Shown here: one piece after another, positions 1 to 5,829 of the stretch
How positions within the stretch are numbered: position 1 is the first letter of the stretch
How the letters are laid out: each line of letters begins with the position of its first letter
NCBI GenBank assembly: GCA_946410535.1
Contig: CAMKAR010000097.1
Location: 1-7,615 of the forward strand
DNA length: 7,615 nt
Source: an uncultured Bacteroidales bacterium
Lineage (GTDB): Bacteria; Bacteroidota; Bacteroidia; Bacteroidales; F082
Direction of reading: 5' to 3'
Made by a program: the position numbers and the translations under genes
Notes under the pieces: generated by a model
What the model saw: the letters and a program-made list of their open reading frames with translations, nothing else
Database searches by the model: none
Told to the model about the DNA's origin: nothing

Positions 1-44
1 GATGGTATGAAATATTTAAGCCGGAAGATGATGAGGATCAATAA
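1..44 (+). CDS. 3' end of a probable DUF4160 protein (partial)
   Basis: Only the final codons are present. Reading from base 3, the frame gives WYEIFKPEDDEDQ and stops at TAA (42-44). The WYE-x-F ending followed by a short polar tail resembles the C-terminus of small DUF4160 proteins, which are often encoded directly before a DUF2442 gene, as here. The stop lies inside the next gene (14-bp overlap if that gene starts at 31), which suggests co-transcription and translational coupling. Family identity rests on a very short peptide plus context. Function is unknown. Confidence 0.45.
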   Translation, partial: WYEIFKPEDDEDQ

Positions 45-438
45 AATATGGTTTGACGGAGAATGGCTGTATGGTTTGGGCGATGACGGGAAGACGTATC
101 GGCAGTCGTTGCTGTGGTACAAGGAGTTGGCAAATGCGTCCGATGAGGAACGCCGTGAATATGAGATCAGCACGATAGGGATACATTGGCGGAAATTGGA
201 TGTGGATGTCAGCTTCGAGAGCTTTACCTACGATGAAGCGGAGCCTTCAGAAATGCAACGTTTCTTTCTGACGCATCCTGAGATTAATGTTGGACGGTTT
301 GCGGAAAAAGCGGGTATCAACGCAGGCTTGTTGCGCAATTATATCAATGGCTTCAAAAAACCTTCCAAAGAACGGGAGCAACAGGTGTTACAGCAAATCC
401 ACCAATTGGGCCAAGAATTTGTAGCTGTTAAATTCTAA
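31..438 (+). CDS. DUF2442 protein with C-terminal helix-turn-helix
   Basis: Small soluble protein of 135 residues. Residues 1-64 look like a DUF2442 domain, starting MRINKIWFDG and including the G-x-H-W-x-x-L-D-x-D pattern at about 50-60. An acidic linker (about 65-75) leads to a helical region at about 84-125. Its pattern INVGRFAEKAGINAGLLRNY, followed by G-x-x-K-P-S, is typical of Cro/XRE-like helix-turn-helix domains, so DNA binding is plausible. The frame also has an ATG at 7, but I prefer ATG 31: the domain begins there and GGAAG at 22-26 is a reasonable ribosome site. The gene overlaps the stop of the probable DUF4160 gene. Such pairs occur as small co-transcribed modules of unknown role; a regulatory or toxin-antitoxin-like role is only a guess. 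Confidence 0.75.
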   Translation: MRINKIWFDGEWLYGLGDDGKTYRQSLLWYKELANASDEERREYEISTIGIHWRKLDVDVSFESFTYDEAEPSEMQRFFLTHPEINVGRFAEKAGINAGLLRNYINGFKKPSKEREQQVLQQIHQLGQEFVAVKF

Positions 439-542
439 CCATCCCTTGAAATCCCGCAATCTTCGCATGTGTGTCCGTTTGGTGTGGGATGCCAACTAAT
501 CAGTTGTGTCATCAGGCGATTTCAATCCCCGCTCATGGTAGA

Positions 543-615
543 CGGCGCGATAAAATCAATTGATGCTAATTCGTGATGAATTAATGGTGATTTTTGTGTC
601 AAATGATACGCGCCG
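543..615 (+). repeat. Nested inverted repeats upstream of the suf promoter
   Basis: CGGCGCG (543-549) is the exact reverse complement of CGCGCCG (609-615). Between them, TAATTC (567-572) pairs with GAATTA (578-583) around GTGAT. The inner hairpin is followed by a T5 run at 591-595 after a 7-base gap. It could be a weak terminator for the upstream gene or an operator for suf; neither is proven. The rest of 439-630 shows no convincing gene on either strand. Confidence 0.35.
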
Positions 616-631
616 AATCAAAGGAATGTTT

Positions 632-639
632 TATCTTTG
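632..639 (+). promoter_or_regulatory. Candidate Bacteroidota -7 box for the suf operon
   Basis: TATCTTTG is a perfect match to the TAnnTTTG -7 consensus of Bacteroidota housekeeping promoters. It lies 115 bp before the sufB start, implying a leader of about 105-110 nucleotides. No good TTTG -33 element is seen about 19 bp upstream; the nearest TTTG (593-596) is too far away. The call therefore rests on the -7 motif and position only. Confidence 0.5.
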
Positions 640-667
640 CGGCCTAATTTGAAATCATTCTTAATAA

Positions 668-699
668 GACACGAGACTTCGAGACACGAGACGCGAGAG
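668..699 (+). repeat. CGAGAC short tandem repeats in the sufB leader
   Basis: GACACGAGAC occurs twice, at 668-677 and 683-692, 15 bp apart. The core CGAGAC appears at 672, 680 and 687, with CGAGAG at 694, so the unit repeats every 7-8 bp. It ends in GAGAGGAGG, which looks like a ribosome site but is about 50 bp from the sufB ATG and so does not set that start. The repeat lies in the predicted untranslated leader. Confidence 0.6.
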
Positions 700-710
700 G
701 AGGTTACAGC

Positions 711-739
711 CCTAAGTCTTAAGCCCTTAGTCCTAAGTC
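711..739 (+). repeat. Degenerate 7-bp tandem repeat in the sufB leader
   Basis: Four consecutive heptamers read CCTAAGT, CTTAAGC, CCTTAGT, CCTAAGT. CCTAAGTC is repeated exactly at 711-718 and 732-739. CTAAG and CTTAG copies are mutually complementary, so short alternative hairpins are possible. The repeat ends 15 bp before the sufB start. Confidence 0.6.
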
Positions 740-754
740 AAAATACCGTCAATC

Positions 755-2206
755 ATGGATCAGCATCCGAACGAAAATATCATCAGCGAAGTCACGAACA
801 AGGAGTACGAATACGGCTTCGTGACCGACATTGAGACCGATTTTGTGCCTAAAGGCTTGAACGAGGACATCATCCGCCTCATTTCCAAGAAGAAAGAAGA
901 ACCCGAATGGCTGCTTGAGTTCCGCCTGAAGGCATTCCGCCATTGGCTGACGCTCAAGCAACCCAACTGGGCGCATCTCGACCTCCCGGAAATCAACTAT
1001 CAAGACATCATCTATTACGCCGCACCCCGAAAACGCAAGGAAAAGCAAAGCCTCGACGAGGTGGACCCCGAATTGTTGGCTACTTTCGACAAACTCGGCA
1101 TCTCTTTAGATGAGCAGAAGAAACTCTCAGGCGTGGCCGTTGATGCGGTGATGGACTCCACCTCGGTGAAGACGACCTTCCAAGAGACGCTCTCGAAGCA
1201 CGGCGTCATCTTCATGTCGTTCAGCGAGGCGGTGAAGCAACACCCCGACTTGGTGAAGAAATACCTCGGCAAGGTGGTGCCTTACACCGACAATTTCTTT
1301 GCCGCCTTGAACTCGGCGGTCTTCAGCGATGGCTCGTTCTGCTACATCCCGAAAGGCGTGCGTTGCCCGTTGGAATTGTCGACTTATTTCCGCATCAACG
1401 CGGCCAACACGGGTCAGTTTGAACGCACGCTCATCGTGGCCGACGAAGGTGCGTATGTGAGCTACATGGAAGGCTGCACGGCTCCGCAACGCGACGAAAA
1501 CCAGCTTCATGCCGCCATCGTCGAAATCATTGCCGAGACCGATGCCGAGGTGAAATATTCCACCGTGCAAAACTGGTATCCTGGCGATAAGGACGGCAAA
1601 GGTGGTGTTTACAACCTCGTCACCAAGCGCGGTCTTTGTCGCGGCGACCGCTCCAAGATCTCTTGGACGCAGGTCGAGACGGGTTCGGCCATCACGTGGA
1701 AATATCCGGGCTGTGTGCTGCTGGGCGACAACTCGGTGGGTGAGTTCTACTCCGTTGCCGTGACCAACAACTACCAACAAGCCGATACGGGCACGAAGAT
1801 GATCCACTTGGGCAAAAACACCCGAAGCACCATCATCTCGAAGGGTATCTCTGCAGGTCACAGCCAGAACGGTTATCGTGGCTTGGTAAGGGTAGCCGCC
1901 AAAGCTGAAAATGCCCGCAACTATTCGCAATGCGACTCCTTATTATTAGGTGACCAATGCGGTGCCCACACATGGCCTTACGTCGAGTGCGGCAACGACA
2001 GCAGCATCCTTGAACACGAAGCCACCACCTCGAAAATCTCCGAGGACCAGCTCTTCTACTGCCAGCAACGCGGCATCCCGACAGAAAAGGCCATCGGTCT
2101 GATAGTCAACGGCTACGCCAAAGATGTACTCAACAAACTTCCCATGGAATTTGCAGTTGAGGCGCAAAAATTATTGTCGATTACGCTGGAAGGCAGCGTC
2201 GGCTAA
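755..2206 (+). CDS. sufB: Fe-S cluster assembly scaffold protein SufB
   Basis: SufB is the scaffold subunit of the cytosolic SufBCD complex, which accepts sulfur from the SufS pathway and builds Fe-S clusters with SufC driving ATP-dependent movements. The 483-residue length is normal for the family. The N-terminal region (about 1-130) includes the [13 protein letters not shown] segment, followed by the beta-helix core. Residues that match E. coli ones are C241 in MEGCTAP (E. coli C254), C393 in QCDSLLLG (C405, the cluster or sulfur site) and E422 in EHEATTSK (E434); E. coli numbering is from memory. The C-terminal FAVEAQKLL helix for SufC contact is present. The ATG at 755 has no clear Shine-Dalgarno sequence, as is common in Bacteroidota. 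This is the first gene of the suf operon; sufC follows after 83 bp. Confidence 0.97.
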   Translation: MDQHPNENIISEVTNKEYEYGFVTDIETDFVPKGLNEDIIRLISKKKEEPEWLLEFRLKAFRHWLTLKQPNWAHLDLPEINYQDIIYYAAPRKRKEKQSLDEVDPELLATFDKLGISLDEQKKLSGVAVDAVMDSTSVKTTFQETLSKHGVIFMSFSEAVKQHPDLVKKYLGKVVPYTDNFFAALNSAVFSDGSFCYIPKGVRCPLELSTYFRINAANTGQFERTLIVADEGAYVSYMEGCTAPQRDENQLHAAIVEIIAETDAEVKYSTVQNWYPGDKDGKGGVYNLVTKRGLCRGDRSKISWTQVETGSAITWKYPGCVLLGDNSVGEFYSVAVTNNYQQADTGTKMIHLGKNTRSTIISKGISAGHSQNGYRGLVRVAAKAENARNYSQCDSLLLGDQCGAHTWPYVECGNDSSILEHEATTSKISEDQLFYCQQRGIPTEKAIGLIVNGYAKDVLNKLPMEFAVEAQKLLSITLEGSVG

Positions 2207-2210
2207 ACCT

Positions 2211-2257
2211 CGTCCCGAAGGGACGATACTTTATTAACCGTAGGTCGCGACCTACGG
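2211..2257 (+). repeat. Two adjacent palindromes between sufB and sufC
   Basis: CGTCCC-GAA-GGGACG (2211-2225) is a 6-bp stem with a 3-base loop. After 12 A/T-rich bases comes a perfect 20-bp palindrome, CCGTAGGTCG (2238-2247) followed by CGACCTACGG (2248-2257). Together they fill over half of the 83-bp gap. No U-run follows either stem, so this is not a standard intrinsic terminator. It resembles a REP-like repeat; it could stabilise or process the sufB-sufC mRNA. The remaining A-rich stretch (2258-2289) is the sufC translation start region. Confidence 0.7.
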
Positions 2258-2289
2258 CAGCAAGCAAGAAACAAGAAAAATAATAAACT

Positions 2290-3036
2290 ATGCTACTGAA
2301 TATCAAAAATCTACACGTCTCCATCGGAGGCAAGGAAATCCTGAAAGGATTGAATCTGGGTGTCAACGCTGGCGAAGTGCACGCCATCATGGGACCCAAC
2401 GGAACCGGTAAAAGCACCCTTGCAGCGGCCATCACGGGGCGCGATGGGTACGAAATCACCGAAGGCGAAATCTGGTATAAGGGCAAGAACATCGTCGGAA
2501 TGTCGCCCGAAGACCGCGCCAACGAGGGCATATTCCTCAGTTTCCAGTATCCCGTCGAGATCCCTGGCGTGAGCATACAGAACTTCATGCGCACCGCCGT
2601 CAACTCGAAGCGTGAGTATCAAGGACTTCCGCCCATGAGCACCATCGAGTTCATGAAGTTGATGAAGGAGAAGCAGGCCATGGTGGAAATCACCGAGAAG
2701 CTGCAAAACCGTTTCGTCAACGTGGGCTACAGTGGTGGCGAGAAGAAGAAGAACGAGATCTTCCAAATGGCCATGCTTGAGCCGAGCCTCGCCATCCTCG
2801 ACGAGACCGACTCGGGCTTGGATATTGATGCCTTACGCATTGTGGCTCACGGCGTTAACCAGTTGCACAACGCTGAGAACGCCTTCGTGGTCATCACGCA
2901 CTACCAGCGTTTGCTCGACTACATCGTCCCCGACTTCGTCCATGTGATGTACGACGGGCGCATCGTCAAGACGGGCGGCAAGAACCTCGCCCTCGAACTC
3001 GAAGAAAAAGGCTACGAATGGATTAAGGAACTTTGA
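2290..3036 (+). CDS. sufC: Fe-S assembly ATPase SufC
   Basis: SufC is the ABC-type ATPase of the SufBCD scaffold; it is soluble and has no transmembrane partner. All ATPase motifs are intact in the 248-residue protein: Walker A GPNGTGKS at 35-42 (K41), Q-loop Q86 in LSFQYP, the SufC-type signature YSGGEKKKNE at 147-156, Walker B LAILDE with D171 and E172, and the H-loop H204 in VVITHYQR. The DETDSGLDID run at 171-180 is characteristic of SufC. Length is normal. The ATG at 2290 follows an A-rich stretch without a clear Shine-Dalgarno. The stop is only 2 bp before the sufD ATG, so the two are almost certainly co-translated. Confidence 0.97.
   Translation: MLLNIKNLHVSIGGKEILKGLNLGVNAGEVHAIMGPNGTGKSTLAAAITGRDGYEITEGEIWYKGKNIVGMSPEDRANEGIFLSFQYPVEIPGVSIQNFMRTAVNSKREYQGLPPMSTIEFMKLMKEKQAMVEITEKLQNRFVNVGYSGGEKKKNEIFQMAMLEPSLAILDETDSGLDIDALRIVAHGVNQLHNAENAFVVITHYQRLLDYIVPDFVHVMYDGRIVKTGGKNLALELEEKGYEWIKEL
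3025..3029 (+). promoter_or_regulatory. Ribosome binding site of sufD
   Basis: AAGGA lies inside the end of sufC, nine bases before the ATG at 3039. This is one of the few Shine-Dalgarno-like sites in the window. It supports ATG 3039 over the in-frame TTG at 3033, which overlaps the sufC stop, and it argues that the short SufD is really translated from here. Confidence 0.5.
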
Positions 3037-3038
3037 CT

Positions 3039-3866
3039 ATGGATAACCAACTTATCATAGCTGCCAACCAAAGTCGCGAAATCATTGAGTATGATGATGA
3101 TGCACATCTTTCGTCTGAGCCGAAGGTGGCCGAAATCATCCTCAACGAGAACGCGAGTCTTGAGTTGTATGTGCTTCAAAACATCAGCAACGAGGCTTCC
3201 ATCCAACGCGAATTCAAGGTCAGGCAGATGGCCGACAGCCGCTTGAAGATTGTGGTCATCACCTTCAATGGCGGCGATGTGCGCAATACCTATCACATTG
3301 ATTTGGACGGTGAAGGCGCTGATACCCAAGTGTATGGACTTTATCTCATCGACAAGAAACAGCATGTGGAGAACTATCTGAAGGTGAACCACAACGTGCC
3401 GCATTGCAAAAGCAACGAGAAGTTCAAAGGCGTTTTGGACGACGAGGCCACGGGCATTTTCAACGGCCATGTGTATGTGGCCAAGGACGCACAAAAGACC
3501 GATGCGCATCAAAACAATAGCAATATCATCCTGACGCCTACGGCCAAAATCAATAGCCAGCCGTTCCTTGAGATTTATGCCGACGACGTGAAGTGCTCGC
3601 ATGGCACATCTACAGGCCAACTTGACCAAGAAGCGATGTTCTACATGCGTCAGCGCGGCATCAGCAAAGCTAACGCAAGGATATTGTTGATGTACGCCTT
3701 TGCCGCCGAGGTGAGCAACCATATCGGCAACGAGATGCTGCACGAACACATCGATGACATGATCAAACGTCGCCTGCGCGGTGAGCTGTCGAGCTGCGAG
3801 AACTGCGTGTTGCGTTGCAGTCATCCGAAGGAATATAATTTTGATATTGATTATTCGAAGATTTAA
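3039..3866 (+). CDS. sufD: Short SufD (Fe-S assembly scaffold, lacks N-terminal domain)
   Basis: SufD pairs with SufB and SufC in the Fe-S scaffold and is needed for iron acquisition. This protein has 275 residues; usual SufD has about 420-450. It keeps the beta-helix core and the C-terminal helices. The diagnostic IYADDVKCSHG motif gives C186 and H188, matching E. coli C358 and H360 (numbering from memory), so about 172 N-terminal residues are missing. FYMRQRGIS and the following helical segment for SufC contact are present. The start falls where other SufDs have a 'pr-LIV-eegA' strand, so the truncation is clean. sufC upstream is intact and no second frame encodes the missing part. The C-terminus has a cysteine cluster (C253, C256, C260, H262) and a tail extending further past the motif than in E. 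coli. ATG 3039 is favoured by the AAGGA site. Product identity is sure; whether it is fully functional is not. Confidence 0.9.
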   Translation: MDNQLIIAANQSREIIEYDDDAHLSSEPKVAEIILNENASLELYVLQNISNEASIQREFKVRQMADSRLKIVVITFNGGDVRNTYHIDLDGEGADTQVYGLYLIDKKQHVENYLKVNHNVPHCKSNEKFKGVLDDEATGIFNGHVYVAKDAQKTDAHQNNSNIILTPTAKINSQPFLEIYADDVKCSHGTSTGQLDQEAMFYMRQRGISKANARILLMYAFAAEVSNHIGNEMLHEHIDDMIKRRLRGELSSCENCVLRCSHPKEYNFDIDYSKI

Positions 3867-3869
3867 TGG

Positions 3870-4071
3870 AACAAAACCGGCAAAACTCACAAAACCTTGT
3901 TGCAAGAAGGGAAGCGTCCAACTGGCTCGCTTCCCCAACGCATCCATACGGATGCCCGAAGATTCCATGAGGCTTTTGGCCGCCGTAGGCGGAGAGGCAA
4001 CAGCGAGCCGGTTGGCAGCCGTTGCAATGCTCAAAAGAAATGGCGGTTTTGATGGTTTTGTATGTTTTGTT
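3870..4071 (+). repeat. Nested inverted-repeat island between sufD and sufS
   Basis: This 202-bp element starts 3 bp after the sufD stop. Its ends are inverted repeats of 27 bp: AACAAAAC, three bases, CAAAAC, three bases, CAAAACC at 3870-3896, and the complement at 4045-4071; they differ only in the two three-base spacers. Inside, TTGCAA (3900-3905/4022-4027) and CCAACYGGCTCGCT (3918-3931/4002-4015, 13 of 14) pair in the same nested order. Local hairpins sit at 3909-3935 (8-bp stem), 3940-3955 (6-bp) and 3980-3992 (5-bp). Frames on both strands stay open through it but have no recognisable protein content. It could be a MITE-like element or a structured intra-operon RNA. I find no target-site duplication. 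Confidence 0.7.
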
Positions 4072-4082
4072 AGAAAAGAAAA

Positions 4083-5342
4083 ATGATGGATATAACAGAA
4101 ATAAGAAACCAGTTCCCCGTCCTCGACCAGCAGGTTTATGGCAAGCCGTTGGTGTATTTCGACAATGCGGCCACCACGCAGAAGCCTTTGTGTGTCATCG
4201 AGCGCGAGCGCGACTACTACCTGCACGAGAACTGCAACATTCACCGTGGAGTACATTACCTGAGCCAGAAGGCGACCGAGGCCTACGAACACGCTCGCCA
4301 AACCGTGGCTGATTTCATCCATGCCAAGGAAGCGAGGGAAATCGTTTTCACCCGAGGCACCACAGAATCGCTGAACCTCTTGGCGACTTCGTTTGAGCAC
4401 ATGCTTCTCACCCTTCCCCCTCTCAGAGGGGGGCAGGGGGGAGTCAAACCCAACTTTCCCCCCAAAGTCCTAATCACTGCTATGGAGCACCACTCCAACC
4501 TTGTGCCGTGGCAGCAGATGGTGCAAAGGCATGACGGTCAGTTGTTTGTCGTCCCAATGGACGACAAAGGCGTTTTGGACTTGAACCGATACGAGGAATT
4601 GCTCAAAGAGCAGCCAATGGTGGTTTCCATTGCCCACATTTCCAATGTGTTGGGAACCATCAATCCAGTGAAGCAGATGGTGAAAATGGCGCATGAATAC
4701 GGCATTCCCGTTGTCGTTGACGGTGCCCAGTCAATTGCCCACCATCCCATTGACGTTCAAGATCTTGACTGCGATTTCTTTGTGTTTTCGGGGCACAAGA
4801 TGTATGCTCCGATGGGTATTGGTGGTTTGTATGGCAAGGCCGAATGGCTTGAGAAGTTGCCGCCCTACCAGTTTGGCGGCGAGATGGTCGACACGGTGAG
4901 TTTCGAGAAGACGACTTTCAACGTGTTGCCCTATAAGTTCGAGGCAGGCACGCCTAACGTGGGTGCGGCCTTAGGCTTGGAGACTGCAATTCAGTTTTTG
5001 CAAGGTCTTGATAGGAAAGAAGTTGAGCAACACGAAGCCCAACTTCTGCAAACGGCTATCCAACAACTTTCAGAGATTGAAGGCATCCGCTTTATTGGTG
5101 AGGCGGAGCATAGGAGTGGTTTGGTTTCGTTTGTCATCGAAGGCATTCATCCTTACGATTTAGGTACGATTATCGACAAGATGGGAGTGGCTGTGCGCAC
5201 GGGTCACCATTGCGCAGAGCCAGTGATGACGCGCTTTGGCATTCCGGGCACGGTGAGGGCTTCGTTTGCGTTGTATAATACTTTGGAGGAAGTGGAAATC
5301 TTCGTCAGGGCTGTGCGTCGGGCTGCGATGATGCTTCGTTAG
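4083..5342 (+). CDS. sufS: Cysteine desulfurase SufS with in-frame repeat insertion
   Basis: PLP-dependent type II cysteine desulfurase: converts L-cysteine to alanine and a protein-bound persulfide that feeds the SufBCD scaffold, normally via SufE or SufU (neither is in this window). Key residues are present: RGTTES at 91-96, H136 in MEHHSN (PLP stacking), K239 in FSGHKMY (Schiff base), and C377 in RTGHHCAEP (catalytic persulfide), equal to E. coli H123, K226 and C364. The protein is 419 residues, against about 406 in E. coli. Relative to E. coli numbering the offset is -1 at R91 and +13 from H136 onward, so there is a net 14-residue gain in between. This coincides with TLPPLRGGQGGV and following residues (110-127), encoded by a palindromic repeat. 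Two ATGs (4083, 4086) are possible starts. It lies 216 bp after sufD, probably in the same operon. Confidence 0.95.
   Translation: MMDITEIRNQFPVLDQQVYGKPLVYFDNAATTQKPLCVIERERDYYLHENCNIHRGVHYLSQKATEAYEHARQTVADFIHAKEAREIVFTRGTTESLNLLATSFEHMLLTLPPLRGGQGGVKPNFPPKVLITAMEHHSNLVPWQQMVQRHDGQLFVVPMDDKGVLDLNRYEELLKEQPMVVSIAHISNVLGTINPVKQMVKMAHEYGIPVVVDGAQSIAHHPIDVQDLDCDFFVFSGHKMYAPMGIGGLYGKAEWLEKLPPYQFGGEMVDTVSFEKTTFNVLPYKFEAGTPNVGAALGLETAIQFLQGLDRKEVEQHEAQLLQTAIQQLSEIEGIRFIGEAEHRSGLVSFVIEGIHPYDLGTIIDKMGVAVRTGHHCAEPVMTRFGIPGTVRASFALYNTLEEVEIFVRAVRRAAMMLR
4410..4463 (+). repeat. G/C-rich palindromic repeat inside sufS
   Basis: CCCCCTC (4416-4422), TCA, GAGGGGG (4426-4432) form a 7-bp stem with a 3-base loop. 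A further G6 run (4436-4441) can pair with C6 (4458-4463). The composition is sharply different from the rest of sufS. It is translated as residues 110-127, rich in P, G, R and Q, in the loop just before the strand leading to the PLP-contacting H136. Its boundaries are approximate: net gain is 42 bp, so about 12 bases of the original gene may have been replaced. Confidence 0.7.
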
Positions 5343-5829
5343 CCTCGGCATTTTCTTCTGCTTGGTTTACAGCGTTTTCCACGGGTTCTAATTGTAGCTT
5401 CCCGCCTTTCAGTTTGAGTTTTTTCTTCACTCGGATTGGCGCGATGATAAGCACAAGCAAAACCTCAAGGATGTATTTTACCATAGGCACAGGCCCTGTG
5501 ACCATCAACTGGAAGACAATTAATGCCAATGACGCTGTCAAGAATATGGCTTTGCCGTGCACTTTCTTTCTGAAGATTTGTATCAGGCTGAAAACCAATA
5601 TTGTGGATAATGCAAGTTGGATGATTTGTATCCAAAGCTCTTTTTTGCCTTGGGCCAAATCACCGTTGTTGAAATAATAGGAGTCGATGAAATAGCGGCT
5701 GTAAACCAAGGTAAAGATTTCATACACAAGCATCAAGCCATAGTAAGTGATGGCAAAAGTGGCCGCTAACTTCATCGCCAGGGTCAACTCTGGTTTCAGG
5801 TTGAAAATCTTTCCTTCGCGCTCTTTCAT
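5305..5829 (-). CDS. Four-helix membrane protein of unknown function (second of pair)
   Basis: I do not recognise a named family. The 174-residue protein has four hydrophobic stretches at about 20-44, 65-86, 93-111 and 115-133, so it is probably an inner-membrane protein. There is no cleavable signal peptide. A basic patch (about 133-144, RVKKKLKLKGGK) after the last helix suggests a cytoplasmic side, followed by a low-complexity acidic tail (148-174, rich in E, N, A, Q). Its ATG overlaps the TGA of the preceding membrane gene as ATGA, so translation is likely coupled. Its last 38 bp overlap the end of sufS on the other strand, and the tail residues encoded there are low-complexity, consistent with a read-through extension of the original end. 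It belongs to the hutH-side transcription direction, not to suf. Confidence 0.75.
   Translation of the reverse strand: MKEREGKIFNLKPELTLAMKLAATFAITYYGLMLVYEIFTLVYSRYFIDSYYFNNGDLAQGKKELWIQIIQLALSTILVFSLIQIFRKKVHGKAIFLTASLALIVFQLMVTGPVPMVKYILEVLLVLIIAPIRVKKKLKLKGGKLQLEPVENAVNQAEENAEANEASSQPDAQP

Noticed and set aside
567..595. Hairpin followed by T5 as intrinsic terminator of the DUF2442 gene
   Set aside because: The stem has only six weak pairs and the T-run is separated by seven bases, so I do not call it a terminator.
637..834. 65-codon plus-strand frame in the suf leader
   Set aside because: It has no ATG start, consists largely of the translated CGAGAC and CCTAAGT repeats, and overlaps the sufB start in another frame.
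1127..1930. 267-codon open frame on the minus strand inside sufB
   Set aside because: It is entirely antisense to the conserved sufB core. Its R, H and V-rich composition is typical of the reverse frame of a GC-rich gene.
3425..3440. Exact 16-bp match CAAAGGCGTTTTGGAC shared by sufD (3425-3440) and sufS (4565-4580)
   Set aside because: Both copies lie in coding sequence where the residues (K-G-V-L-D) fit each family, and there is no flanking similarity. Probably chance plus codon bias.
3781..4086. 101-codon plus-strand frame covering the sufD end and the sufD-sufS island
   Set aside because: It begins out of frame inside sufD, and the rest is translation of inverted-repeat DNA. It has no recognised domain; the palindromic layout explains the open frame.
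3012..4400. Long open frame of 462 codons on the minus strand across sufD and sufS
   Set aside because: It is antisense to two clear genes, runs through the non-coding island, and shows no family pattern. It is a by-product of codon use.
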